A program made the position numbers and the translations under genes. A stretch of DNA of 13,546 nucleotides, taken from contig PAWC01000031.1 of NCBI GenBank assembly GCA_002713385.1, forward strand, positions 1 to 13,546, in the 5' to 3' direction. The DNA is from Fidelibacterota bacterium (GTDB taxonomy: Bacteria; Fidelibacterota; Marinisomatia; Marinisomatales; TCS55). The notes under the pieces were generated by a model. The model had not been told where the DNA came from and made no database searches. It saw nothing but the letters and a program-made list of their open reading frames with translations. Below are positions 7,245 to 13,546 of the stretch, piece after piece; within the stretch, counting starts at the first letter, position 1; each line of letters starts with the position of its first letter.

Positions 7245-8104
7245 ACCACCTGCACTTTGAGGATGCGATCATCTGTATTAAAATCAGCAATAAGTTCCAA
7301 TTGAGCGAACCCTTTAGTATCAAAACAAGTGATGGCTTTTTGCGGGTGTTCACCAAGCCCCACTTCCAAAATGAGCCAGCCCCCCGGACGCACCCATTTT
7401 TGAGCCGTGTCAGCCAAGTGCCTGTAGAACGTTAAGCCATCTTCATGATCCGTTAATGCCAGATCGGGCTCATAATCACGGACTTCTTTCATTAGTGTAT
7501 CCATCTCATTTGTTGGAATATACGGCGGGGTCATGAGCAAGCCATCGTATACGGGCTCGGAGGGTGTAAACTGTAAGAAGTCTGTTTGTAAAAATTGCAC
7601 ATTTAATAGTTTGTTTATAGAGGCATTCTCTTCAGCTGTTACCAATGCTTCCGGAGATATATCCAGCCCCAGAACACTCGCAGAGGGAATTTCAGCTGCC
7701 ACAGAAATGGCAATACACCCAGATCCTGTACCAATATCTACGATCTGATGTTTTTCTAATTCCTGGAGTGTATAAATAGCTACATCTACCAATCTTTCGG
7801 TTTCAGCTCGGGGTATTAGAACAGATTTGTTTACATTAAAACGGTGGCCATAAAATTCAGTCCAACCGGCTATATATTGTGCGGGCTCGCCCTTTATACG
7901 TCTGCTGATCCAATCTTGGAACAGTTCACATTGCTTTTCAGACAGTTCATTTTTCTGAAGATATAATTCAGATTTAGAACAATTTAATAAAGACGATAAA
8001 AGCCACTCGGCTTCCTGTTTATTATCTTCTAGTGAATGTACAAGTGCTGCAGCTGACCAGTTCAGCCAGTTTGTGATTTGGCCGTCTTGGGGGGCAGTGA
8101 CCAT
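7241..8104 (-). CDS. prmC: Release factor glutamine N5-methyltransferase with a variant catalytic motif (TPPY)
   Basis: A 287-residue PrmC/HemK, which methylates the glutamine of the GGQ motif in RF1 and RF2 using SAM. The N-terminal helical domain contains KGEPAQYIAGWTEFYGHRF (71-89) and the family hallmark IPR.ETE (97-103, here IPRAETE rather than the usual IPRPETE). The SAM loop VDIGTGSGCIA lies at 122-132 and the acidic ribose-binding residue is around D148. The catalytic motif is normally NPPY; here codons 192-195 read ACC CCG CCG TAT, giving TPPY within GLLMTPPYIPTNE. The conserved downstream EVRDYEPDLAL and LEVGLGE regions are intact, so the gene is not otherwise degraded. The start directly abuts the prfA stop (TAA then ATG, no gap), and pairing with its substrate gene supports the assignment. 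Activity of the variant is uncertain. Confidence 0.93.
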   Translation of the reverse strand: MVTAPQDGQITNWLNWSAAALVHSLEDNKQEAEWLLSSLLNCSKSELYLQKNELSEKQCELFQDWISRRIKGEPAQYIAGWTEFYGHRFNVNKSVLIPRAETERLVDVAIYTLQELEKHQIVDIGTGSGCIAISVAAEIPSASVLGLDISPEALVTAEENASINKLLNVQFLQTDFLQFTPSEPVYDGLLMTPPYIPTNEMDTLMKEVRDYEPDLALTDHEDGLTFYRHLADTAQKWVRPGGWLILEVGLGEHPQKAITCFDTKGFAQLELIADFNTDDRILKVQVV

Positions 8105-9166
8105 TTAATCGCCAGACAGCTGTTCCTGCTGTTCCGACAATTTTAACTGTTCAATTAATTCAGAAATATCTCCATCCATTACACTTTCAAGGTTATAGGC
8201 AGTATAATTGATGCGGTGATCTGTAATTCGCCCTTGGGGGAAATTGTATGTGCGAATCTTTGCTGACCTATCACCGGTAGAAACCATGGACTTTCGTGTA
8301 TTAGCACGTTCTTGAGCTAATCGTTCTTGTTCTTGAGCCAACAATCTTGAGCGCAACACCTTCATAGCTAATATCCTATTCTGATGCTGCGATTTTTCAT
8401 CCTGACAAGAGACAACTAAACCTGATGGAATGTGCGTAATACGAATGGCTGATTCCGTTTTATTGACGTGCTGTCCGCCGGCACCACTGGCCCGGAATGT
8501 ATCAATCTTCAAATCGCCTTCATTTATTTCAATTTCTGCTTCTTCTGCCTCAGGAAGTACGGCCACAGTTGCAGCTGAGGTGTGTACTCGCCCACCAGCC
8601 TCTGTTTTGGGAACACGCTGTACACGGTGCACACCGCTTTCATATTTTATGAGTCCGTAAGCGCCATTACCCGTAATTGAAAAAATGACCTCTTTATAAC
8701 CGCCAATCCCGGTCTCATTCATTGCCATCACTCCACATTTCCAGCTATTGCGTTCAGCAAACCGTGTATAAAGACGATAGAGGTCTGCCGCAAATAATGC
8801 TGCCTCTTCGCCGCCTGTTCCGGCACGGATTTCAACAATGGTATTTTTGTTATCATTGGGATCTTTTGGTATAAGCATGAATTTCAATTCATTTTCCAAT
8901 TTGACTCTTTTCCCCTTAAGTCCAGATAATTCTTCCTGCGCGATTTCCTTTAATTCACCATCATCCCCCGCAAGGATTTCTTCATCATTAGCTATATGTT
9001 GGAGTATCACTAAATATTCCTGTCCTTTGAGTACAATTGGAGCCAATTGACTATGCTCCTGTGCTGTTTCTTTTAACTTGTCATGATCATTCAGAATAGT
9101 AGGATCTGCTAATAAATAGTTTAATTCTTCATGGTGGGCAATGACTCTTTCTATTTTATCTTTCAC
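8105..9166 (-). CDS. prfA: Peptide chain release factor 1 (RF1)
   Basis: A 353-residue class I release factor reading UAA and UAG and triggering peptidyl-tRNA hydrolysis on the ribosome. The helical domain 1 spans about 1-100. The stop-codon recognition tripeptide is PxT, here P186-K187-T188 in [19 protein letters not shown], which distinguishes RF1 from the SPF of RF2. The catalytic GGQ is at 230-232 ([15 protein letters not shown]). The C-terminal domain with QDEKSQHQN is normal. The start is GTG at 9166, overlapping the stop of the DUF1385 gene by four bases (GTGA); an AGAGG-type Shine-Dalgarno sits a few bases upstream. No ribosomal-frameshift site is expected or seen, as that belongs to RF2. 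The next gene, prmC, encodes the enzyme that methylates Q232. Confidence 0.97.
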   Translation of the reverse strand: MKDKIERVIAHHEELNYLLADPTILNDHDKLKETAQEHSQLAPIVLKGQEYLVILQHIANDEEILAGDDGELKEIAQEELSGLKGKRVKLENELKFMLIPKDPNDNKNTIVEIRAGTGGEEAALFAADLYRLYTRFAERNSWKCGVMAMNETGIGGYKEVIFSITGNGAYGLIKYESGVHRVQRVPKTEAGGRVHTSAATVAVLPEAEEAEIEINEGDLKIDTFRASGAGGQHVNKTESAIRITHIPSGLVVSCQDEKSQHQNRILAMKVLRSRLLAQEQERLAQERANTRKSMVSTGDRSAKIRTYNFPQGRITDHRINYTAYNLESVMDGDISELIEQLKLSEQQEQLSGD

Positions 9167-10101
9167 CCGATAGCCTCTGCTGTGTATTCCTTGCCAATCA
9201 TTTCATTATATTTTTCGCCAAAAGCACTTTGCAATGCAGTGATGGCCACATCCACCATATCATCTTCGGGTGGCTGTGTCGTAATGTGCTGCAACCACAA
9301 TCCCGGTGCACGTAAAGACCTAAAAAACAATGATTCATCTTTACGGGCTGTTATTTTAATAATCTCATAGGAAATTCCTGCAACCAGCGGCATCAGCGGC
9401 AGATGAAAGGCCAAGCGATGAAAAATGGTGATTTCACCAAATATGGCCATGACAATTGTGTCAATCAAGGCAAACACAAGGATAGCTGTTAAAAGTACAA
9501 TGAACATAAAACTTGTCCCACAGCGAGGGTGATATGTAGAGAAAGATTGTGCGTTATCAACATTAACATCTTTTCCGGATTCAAAGTTAAATACTACACG
9601 ATGTTCTGCTCCATGGTAGCGAAACAGGCGTTTAACATCTTTCATCATGGAAATAGCTAATAAATACAGAATAAAAAAGGAAATGCGGAATAATCCTGAA
9701 ATGATATTAAACGCCACTGCTTCACGTTCAATATCCAGCAACCAAGTTGTCAAGCCTAACGGTGCCACGACAAACATACTAATGGCTAATACAATTGCAA
9801 ATACTGTTGAAAAGAAATGGGCCAGTTTACCCGGTTGTTTTTCTGCTTCTTCAGGCATGGCAATATCCACCGACCACTGCAGTGTTTTCATGCCCATTTT
9901 AATGGATTCAAACAAGGCCATCATGCCCCGCAGGATTGGTTTTTTCCAGAAACCCGACGTTTCCACCCGGGATATAAAATCATGCTTATCTACATGCACC
10001 TTTCCTTCAGGATCACGAACAGCCGTGGCATAGGCTCCCGGGACACGCATCATTACACCTTCAATGACTGCTTGACCGCCAACAAGGATGGATGGTTTCA
10101 T
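9163..10101 (-). CDS. DUF1385 family membrane protein (YqhQ-like), function unknown
   Basis: A 312-residue protein from the chosen ATG. Family landmarks are [12 protein letters not shown] (8-19), YHGAEH (162-167), [11 protein letters not shown] (188-198) and, near the C-terminus, [20 protein letters not shown] (263-282). Three to four membrane helices are visible (about 96-121, 129-153, 197-222, 233-251). Conserved histidines and a cysteine close to the membrane suggest metal or ligand binding, but the family has no established function that I know of. Genes of this family often lie between rpmE and prfA/prmC, as here. The frame extends upstream to an ATG at 10125 and a TTG at 10131, which would add 8-10 residues (MKHLILTI). 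I prefer 10101 because it gives the family-like N-terminus and clears the rpmE terminator. Neither start has a clear Shine-Dalgarno. Confidence 0.85.
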   Translation of the reverse strand: MKPSILVGGQAVIEGVMMRVPGAYATAVRDPEGKVHVDKHDFISRVETSGFWKKPILRGMMALFESIKMGMKTLQWSVDIAMPEEAEKQPGKLAHFFSTVFAIVLAISMFVVAPLGLTTWLLDIEREAVAFNIISGLFRISFFILYLLAISMMKDVKRLFRYHGAEHRVVFNFESGKDVNVDNAQSFSTYHPRCGTSFMFIVLLTAILVFALIDTIVMAIFGEITIFHRLAFHLPLMPLVAGISYEIIKITARKDESLFFRSLRAPGLWLQHITTQPPEDDMVDVAITALQSAFGEKYNEMIGKEYTAEAIG

Positions 10102-10130
10102 TATAGTTAATATCAAATGTTTCATAGACA

Positions 10131-10175
10131 AAAAAATGGCTCCAAAAAGGATGTACCTGTTCCCGGAGCCATTTT
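10131..10175 (-). terminator. Intrinsic terminator after rpmE
   Basis: An 11-bp perfect inverted repeat (AAAATGGCTCC read on the minus strand at 10175-10165, and its partner GGAGCCATTTT at 10143-10133) encloses a 21-nt loop and is followed on the minus strand by a run of seven T (10137-10131). It begins 14 nt after the rpmE stop. An A-run on the opposite flank would also allow weak function on the plus strand. The next gene starts about 30 nt later with no evident promoter in the gap, so either read-through is partial or a promoter lies inside or before the hairpin. Confidence 0.75.
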
Positions 10176-10189
10176 ATTTTTTTGTTTAG

Positions 10190-10396
10190 TTACTGGGCTG
10201 TTTTAGCGTATTTCTCTTTAAATTTTTCAATACGCCCAGCTGTGTCTACCAGTTTCTGCTTTCCTGAAAAGAAAGGATGACAGACTGAGCAGATATCGAT
10301 CCGCTGGTCACCCACAGTACTATATACTTCAAATGTATGTCCACAGGCACAATGTACCTTGCCAAGTATATAGTCTGGATGTATTCCCTGTTTCAT
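10190..10396 (-). CDS. rpmE: 50S ribosomal protein L31, zinc-binding type
   Basis: A complete 68-residue L31. It has the zinc-ribbon cysteines C16 and C18 ([11 protein letters not shown]) and C36 and C39 ([19 protein letters not shown]), so it is the C+ (zinc-containing) form rather than the cysteine-less paralogue induced on zinc starvation. The C-terminal [13 protein letters not shown] segment is typical. L31 bridges the ribosomal subunits. The start is supported by the Shine-Dalgarno AAAGGAA seven bases upstream. It is separated from the aminotransferase gene by 12 nt and followed by a clear stem-loop terminator. Its position downstream of rho and upstream of DUF1385 and prfA is a common bacterial arrangement. 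Confidence 0.97.
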   Translation of the reverse strand: MKQGIHPDYILGKVHCACGHTFEVYSTVGDQRIDICSVCHPFFSGKQKLVDTAGRIEKFKEKYAKTAQ

Positions 10397-10403
10397 GATA
10401 AAA

Positions 10404-10410
10404 TTCCTTT
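10404..10410 (-). promoter_or_regulatory. Strong Shine-Dalgarno of rpmE
   Basis: The minus strand reads AAAGGAA seven bases before the rpmE ATG and overlaps the TAA stop of the aminotransferase gene. It fixes the rpmE start and fits the high translation demand of a ribosomal protein. Confidence 0.7.
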
Positions 10411-11620
10411 AAACTAATTTTTGTAAAACGCTTGCTACCTTCGATAAACCTCGTTTTATTGTCTCTTTATCTGTGGCACACGAAAATCTTATATGCCCTG
10501 GTGCGCCAAAACCATCTCCAGGTACCGTGACTACAGCTTCCGAAGTTAATATAAATTCACTCAGGTCGAAAGAATCCTGAATAACTTTTCCATTTGCTTT
10601 TTTCCCAATATATTCAGAAAAATTTGGAAATGTATAAAAGGCCCCTCCAGGTGTTGCGCAGGAGATCCCAGGCATGTCATTTAACAGCTTAACCATCAGA
10701 TCGCGGCGCTCTCTGAATTGCAAGCGCATGTCTTCTACGGGCTGCTGATCACCGGTTAAAGCGACGATACCGGCCCGCTGTCCGATCGAATTTGCGCAGG
10801 ACGTTGACTGACCCTGTATCTTGCTCATTGCTTTTATGATTATTTCATCCCCAGCTGCATAACCGATTCGCCAGCCTGTCATGGCATAGGTTTTAGAAAG
10901 ACTCAAACAGGTAACAACTCGAGCACCAATATTATGGCCACGATTAAGCTTTTCTATACTTATAAATTCTCCATCAAACACCAGACGTTCATAACATTCA
11001 TCTGAAATCACGGTCCAGTCATGCTGCACAGCCATTTTCAATAAGCGGATTAGGGCCTCTACCCCCCAGACCCCACCTGTAGGATTTGAAGGTGAATTGA
11101 TTATCACACCTTTTATTGCAGGTGTTATCTTTTTTTCAAGATCGTTAAAATCTGCTTCAAATTGTTTATCTGGTAGTGTGTCAATTAAAACCGGTTCAGC
11201 ATCTGCAAGGCGTACAAATTCAGGGAAAGATACCCAGTAGGGAACAAAGATAATGACTTCATCTCCTTTATGAAACAACACCTGACAGGCATTGTATAAA
11301 CTTTGCTTTTCACCATTGGAAACGAGGATTTCAAGTGGTGTGTATTCTAAACCATTTTCCCGTTTCAGTTTTTCACAAATGGCTTGGCGCAGCTCTATCA
11401 TCCCAGGGCCAGCTGTATATTTTGTAAAGCCAGCGTCCATAGCTGCTTTCCCGGCTGCAATGATATGTTCCGGTGTATTGAAATCAGGTTCACCAACACT
11501 GAAATTAATCACATCAATTCCTTGGGATCTCATTTCAGCAGCCTTTGTAGCCATTTCCAGAGTAAACGAAGGCTTTATCCGCGCAACCCGGGACGCCAAT
11601 TTTACAGTTTGGGGTGTCAC
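10409..11620 (-). CDS. PLP-dependent aminotransferase, aspartate aminotransferase type (class I, 1-gamma-like)
   Basis: A complete 403-residue fold-type I aminotransferase, most like bacterial aspartate (and prephenate) aminotransferases, which transfer the amino group between aspartate and 2-oxoglutarate. The N-terminus RVARIKPSFTLEMATKA (11-27) and VGEPDFNTPEHI (42-53) are characteristic. N179-P-T-G182 and D207 (SDECY) contact the cofactor. K243 in SLSKTYAMTGWRIGY is the Schiff-base lysine, and R378 (HIRFS) should bind the substrate alpha-carboxylate. The GTG at 11620 follows directly on the TAA of the Cas6b-like gene with no gap, and the family N-terminus begins at exactly that codon. Translation therefore probably depends on the upstream gene. 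Substrate preference among Asp, prephenate and Ala cannot be decided from sequence. Confidence 0.9.
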   Translation of the reverse strand: MTPQTVKLASRVARIKPSFTLEMATKAAEMRSQGIDVINFSVGEPDFNTPEHIIAAGKAAMDAGFTKYTAGPGMIELRQAICEKLKRENGLEYTPLEILVSNGEKQSLYNACQVLFHKGDEVIIFVPYWVSFPEFVRLADAEPVLIDTLPDKQFEADFNDLEKKITPAIKGVIINSPSNPTGGVWGVEALIRLLKMAVQHDWTVISDECYERLVFDGEFISIEKLNRGHNIGARVVTCLSLSKTYAMTGWRIGYAAGDEIIIKAMSKIQGQSTSCANSIGQRAGIVALTGDQQPVEDMRLQFRERRDLMVKLLNDMPGISCATPGGAFYTFPNFSEYIGKKANGKVIQDSFDLSEFILTSEAVVTVPGDGFGAPGHIRFSCATDKETIKRGLSKVASVLQKLV

Positions 11621-12610
11621 TTAAAGTTTGTGCTGCTTTTTATGAAATTCGGGACTGTTAAATTTGTCATCTTCAGGATTAATATATTCTTTTTTATCCT
11701 GCTTTCGTTCTGGAAGTACAGTAATTTTATTTTCCTCAATGTCAAATTCTTCTGTCAGCACTTTTTTTGTTCTTTTTTTCGTTTTACGCTTTTTGGCTAT
11801 ATGTCGTTTAGGTTTAGGAACATCTTCTACAGTTACTCCTTCTAACTCTGATACAGCCATGCTGTTGGATTGAGACTGATCTCCATCTTCAATTTGTTCT
11901 CGTAGACTGGCTTCATCAAACTGAAACGATTGTGGGTTAAACATCCCGTACACAGCACCATAGCCACGTGTAATACCGTTACCGATACCCAAGTAATTTG
12001 GTAAAAGAAAATTGGTTCTAAATTCTCCAGAAAAAGCACCCCAGTTACGCTCATCTACTGGTTTAGGAAACATTGATGTCAAATTTACTTTTGTGAAAAT
12101 TTTATCCTGAAGTTCTACTCCCATTTCCCGGGATAAAAAGACAATGTTTTGTCCTAGTAAACGGTTCAAAAACCCGACACGTTCCATGTTATTCAAAAAT
12201 CGATAGCGGTTGCCTGTCATCTGATTCAGGGCCACCCATGGTGTCAATAACCGATAACGAATCAACCGATCAACTGCTCTAAACTGGTCATCTTTTACAT
12301 CTACTTCCGTATCAAACACTTGAAAAGTAATGTTTCCAAAATCTAAAATATCCAACCGCCCAGCTAATTCAACGATAGGATCGACACCTTCATGAATTCC
12401 AATCATATATACTTGCTCATTCAGTATTTTAACCTGAACGCGGGGGTACAAAAATCGATCTCTATACGTGCCATCCATCATTGGCACGATCTCTAAATCA
12501 GGAAACTGGCGCATAAAGACACCTTTGACCTGATAAGGTGTTTTTCTAACTGGTTTATCAGTTATTACTCGGGCAATAATTGTCCGAATTGGAGGACTGC
12601 TATATTCCAT
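11621..12610 (-). CDS. Cas6b-family RAMP protein, orphan, probably lacking the catalytic histidines, with a basic C-terminal tail
   Basis: This 329-residue protein matches the Cas6b type of CRISPR RNA endonuclease from start to about residue 223. It has VKG (28-30) followed by a short segment, then FLYPRVQVKI (53-62) and MIGIHEGVD (69-77), then LLTPWVALNQ (121-130), then SGEFRTNFLLPNYLGIG (194-210). The C-terminal glycine-rich RNA-binding loop fits GhGxxxxxGhG exactly (G208-I-G210-NGITR-G216-Y-G218). Cas6 proteins bind and cut CRISPR repeat RNA. Cas6b enzymes carry catalytic histidines between the first two blocks; here that segment reads DLEIVPMMDGTYRDR and holds none. Residues 224-329 are a probably disordered extension with a lysine/arginine cluster (266-283). 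No CRISPR array or cas gene is visible. It starts 60 nt after rho and abuts the aminotransferase gene. RNA binding is inferred; cleavage is doubtful. Family recognition is from memory. Confidence 0.75.
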   Translation of the reverse strand: MEYSSPPIRTIIARVITDKPVRKTPYQVKGVFMRQFPDLEIVPMMDGTYRDRFLYPRVQVKILNEQVYMIGIHEGVDPIVELAGRLDILDFGNITFQVFDTEVDVKDDQFRAVDRLIRYRLLTPWVALNQMTGNRYRFLNNMERVGFLNRLLGQNIVFLSREMGVELQDKIFTKVNLTSMFPKPVDERNWGAFSGEFRTNFLLPNYLGIGNGITRGYGAVYGMFNPQSFQFDEASLREQIEDGDQSQSNSMAVSELEGVTVEDVPKPKRHIAKKRKTKKRTKKVLTEEFDIEENKITVLPERKQDKKEYINPEDDKFNSPEFHKKQHKL

Positions 12611-12616
12611 ATATAT

Positions 12617-12621
12617 ACCTC
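12617..12621 (-). promoter_or_regulatory. Shine-Dalgarno of the Cas6b-like gene
   Basis: The minus strand reads GAGGT six bases before the ATG at 12610, which supports that start. A nearer upstream ATG (12623) is out of frame. Confidence 0.55.
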
Positions 12622-12670
12622 ATAAACTAAATATATTAAAAAGTTCTACACCTTTCAGTGGAAATTAAAC

Positions 12671-13546
12671 TTACTGGCTCATTGTTTCCATAAATTCTTC
12701 ATTCGATTTTGTTCGCTTCATTCTCGTCAGCATAAACTCCATGGCCTCAATGACATTCATCTCATTAAGCAGTTTTCGTAGGATCCACATGCGCGCCAAT
12801 ATCTTTTTATCCAATAATAATTCTTCTTTTCTTGTCCCAGAGCGGATCATATCAAAGGAAGGATAAACCCTGCGATCGCTTAAGCGCCGGTCCAACACCA
12901 ATTCCATATTGCCGGTACCTTTAAATTCTTCGAAGATGACTTCGTCCATGCGGCTGCCTGTATCAATGAGAGCGGTTGAAATAATTGTCAGACTACCGCT
13001 TTCCTCAGTATTCCGAGCTGCTCCAAAGAATTGCTTTGGCTTTTTCAGTGCATTGGAATCCACGCCCCCAGAAAGAATCTTTCCACTGTGAGGAATCACT
13101 GCATTATGGGCTCTTCCCAGGCGCGTCAAACTATCAAGCAGGATGACTACATCATCGCCATATTCCACCATGCGTCTTGCTTTCTGCAGGACCATGTCTG
13201 CCACTGCCACGTGTCGTTCCGGAGGTTCGTCAAATGTTGAACTGACCACCTCGGCGTCTACATGACGTTTCATGTCTGTGACTTCTTCAGGACGTTCATC
13301 AATAAGTAATATAATTAATTTTACCTTTGGATGATTTTTCAAAAGTGCGTTAGCTATTTTCTGCAGTAATATCGTTTTACCCGTTTTAGGCTGGGCAACA
13401 ATCAGTCCACGTTGACCTTTGCCAATAGGTGAAATAAGATCCATGATTCGAGTAGACAAGTCTTTCGGATCAAATTCAAGGTTGAATTTTTCTTCAGGAT
13501 AAAGCGGGGTCAGGTTATCAAAAAGAATTGCCTGTTTGACGTGCTC
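12671..13546 (-). CDS. rho: Transcription termination factor Rho, 5' end beyond the window
   Basis: The frame is open to the right edge, giving 292 codons including the stop (291 residues). The visible protein begins just before [16 protein letters not shown], and the TTG at 13459 (STRIMDL) is internal, not the true start. The ATP-binding P-loop is AQPKTGKT (residues 51-58 of the fragment), Walker B is VVILLDS ending at D138, and the RNA-contacting and arginine-finger regions ([20 protein letters not shown]) are intact. Rho is a hexameric RNA helicase that terminates transcription of untranslated RNA. The N-terminal RNA-binding domain lies outside the window. The C-terminus (FMETMSQ) is the normal length. 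The downstream gap of 60 nt has only a weak hairpin, so read-through into the Cas6b-like gene is plausible. Confidence 0.97.
   Translation of the reverse strand, partial: EHVKQAILFDNLTPLYPEEKFNLEFDPKDLSTRIMDLISPIGKGQRGLIVAQPKTGKTILLQKIANALLKNHPKVKLIILLIDERPEEVTDMKRHVDAEVVSSTFDEPPERHVAVADMVLQKARRMVEYGDDVVILLDSLTRLGRAHNAVIPHSGKILSGGVDSNALKKPKQFFGAARNTEESGSLTIISTALIDTGSRMDEVIFEEFKGTGNMELVLDRRLSDRRVYPSFDMIRSGTRKEELLLDKKILARMWILRKLLNEMNVIEAMEFMLTRMKRTKSNEEFMETMSQ

Noticed and set aside
10102..10131. Upstream extension of the DUF1385 gene to ATG 10125 or TTG 10131.
   Set aside because: It would run into the rpmE terminator hairpin and adds residues not typical of the family N-terminus, although it cannot be excluded.
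12638..12664. Possible hairpin terminator after rho (TTCCAC ... GTGTAGAA then CTTTTT on the minus strand).
   Set aside because: The stem is only about six pairs with a bulge and low GC, too weak to call.
11621..12670. Search for a CRISPR array near the Cas6b-like gene.
   Set aside because: No direct repeats with regular spacers are visible in the flanking gap or elsewhere in the window; nearly all sequence is accounted for by housekeeping genes.
13400..13459. TTG at 13459 as the start of a shortened Rho.
   Set aside because: The frame continues upstream to the window edge with unmistakable Rho sequence ([11 protein letters not shown]), so the TTG is an internal leucine.

Overview
The window is about 13.5 kb of densely packed bacterial chromosome. 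Every supported gene lies on the minus strand, so transcription runs from the right edge to the left edge. Base composition looks moderately AT-rich by eye (not counted). The rho–rpmE–DUF1385–prfA–prmC block is widespread in bacteria. The DnaE with a complete-looking PHP metal site, the UbiA-type prenyltransferase and the free-standing methylmalonyl-CoA mutase B12 domain suggest a non-proteobacterial lineage. An FCB-type bacterium such as Marinimicrobia/SAR406 would fit, but this is a low-confidence inference and no rRNA is present to settle it.

In transcription order from the right: rho (5' end cut by the window edge); a 329-residue protein that I recognise as a Cas6b-family (RAMP) protein; an aspartate-type aminotransferase; rpmE (zinc-type L31) followed by a stem-loop with a T-run; a DUF1385 membrane protein; prfA (RF1); prmC (release-factor methyltransferase); a UbiA-family prenyltransferase; dnaE; dtd; a B12-binding mutase subunit; a TPR protein; and an M24 aminopeptidase. 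At the left edge are the remnant of a class I SAM methyltransferase gene and the first 34 codons of a probable DNA-3-methyladenine glycosylase.

Most junctions are 0–12 nt gaps or short overlaps (4 bp at DUF1385/prfA, prmC/ubiA and dnaE/dtd; 11 bp at ubiA/dnaE). This implies a long, translationally coupled transcription unit, broken only by the hairpin after rpmE and by ~60-nt gaps after rho and after dtd. The shared themes are information processing (Rho termination, L31, RF1 and its methylase, DNA polymerase III, D-aminoacyl-tRNA deacylase) and housekeeping metabolism.

The most interesting item is the Cas6b-like protein. It keeps the glycine-rich RNA-binding signature of Cas6 (GhGxxxxxGhG) and the rest of the Cas6b-like core. 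It lies in a housekeeping operon directly after rho, with no CRISPR array or other cas gene in the window. It has no histidine where Cas6b enzymes carry their catalytic pair, and it has a long lysine-rich tail. It may be a CRISPR RNA-processing fold recruited as a non-catalytic RNA-binding partner of the termination/translation machinery. A second oddity is PrmC, whose catalytic NPPY motif reads TPPY.
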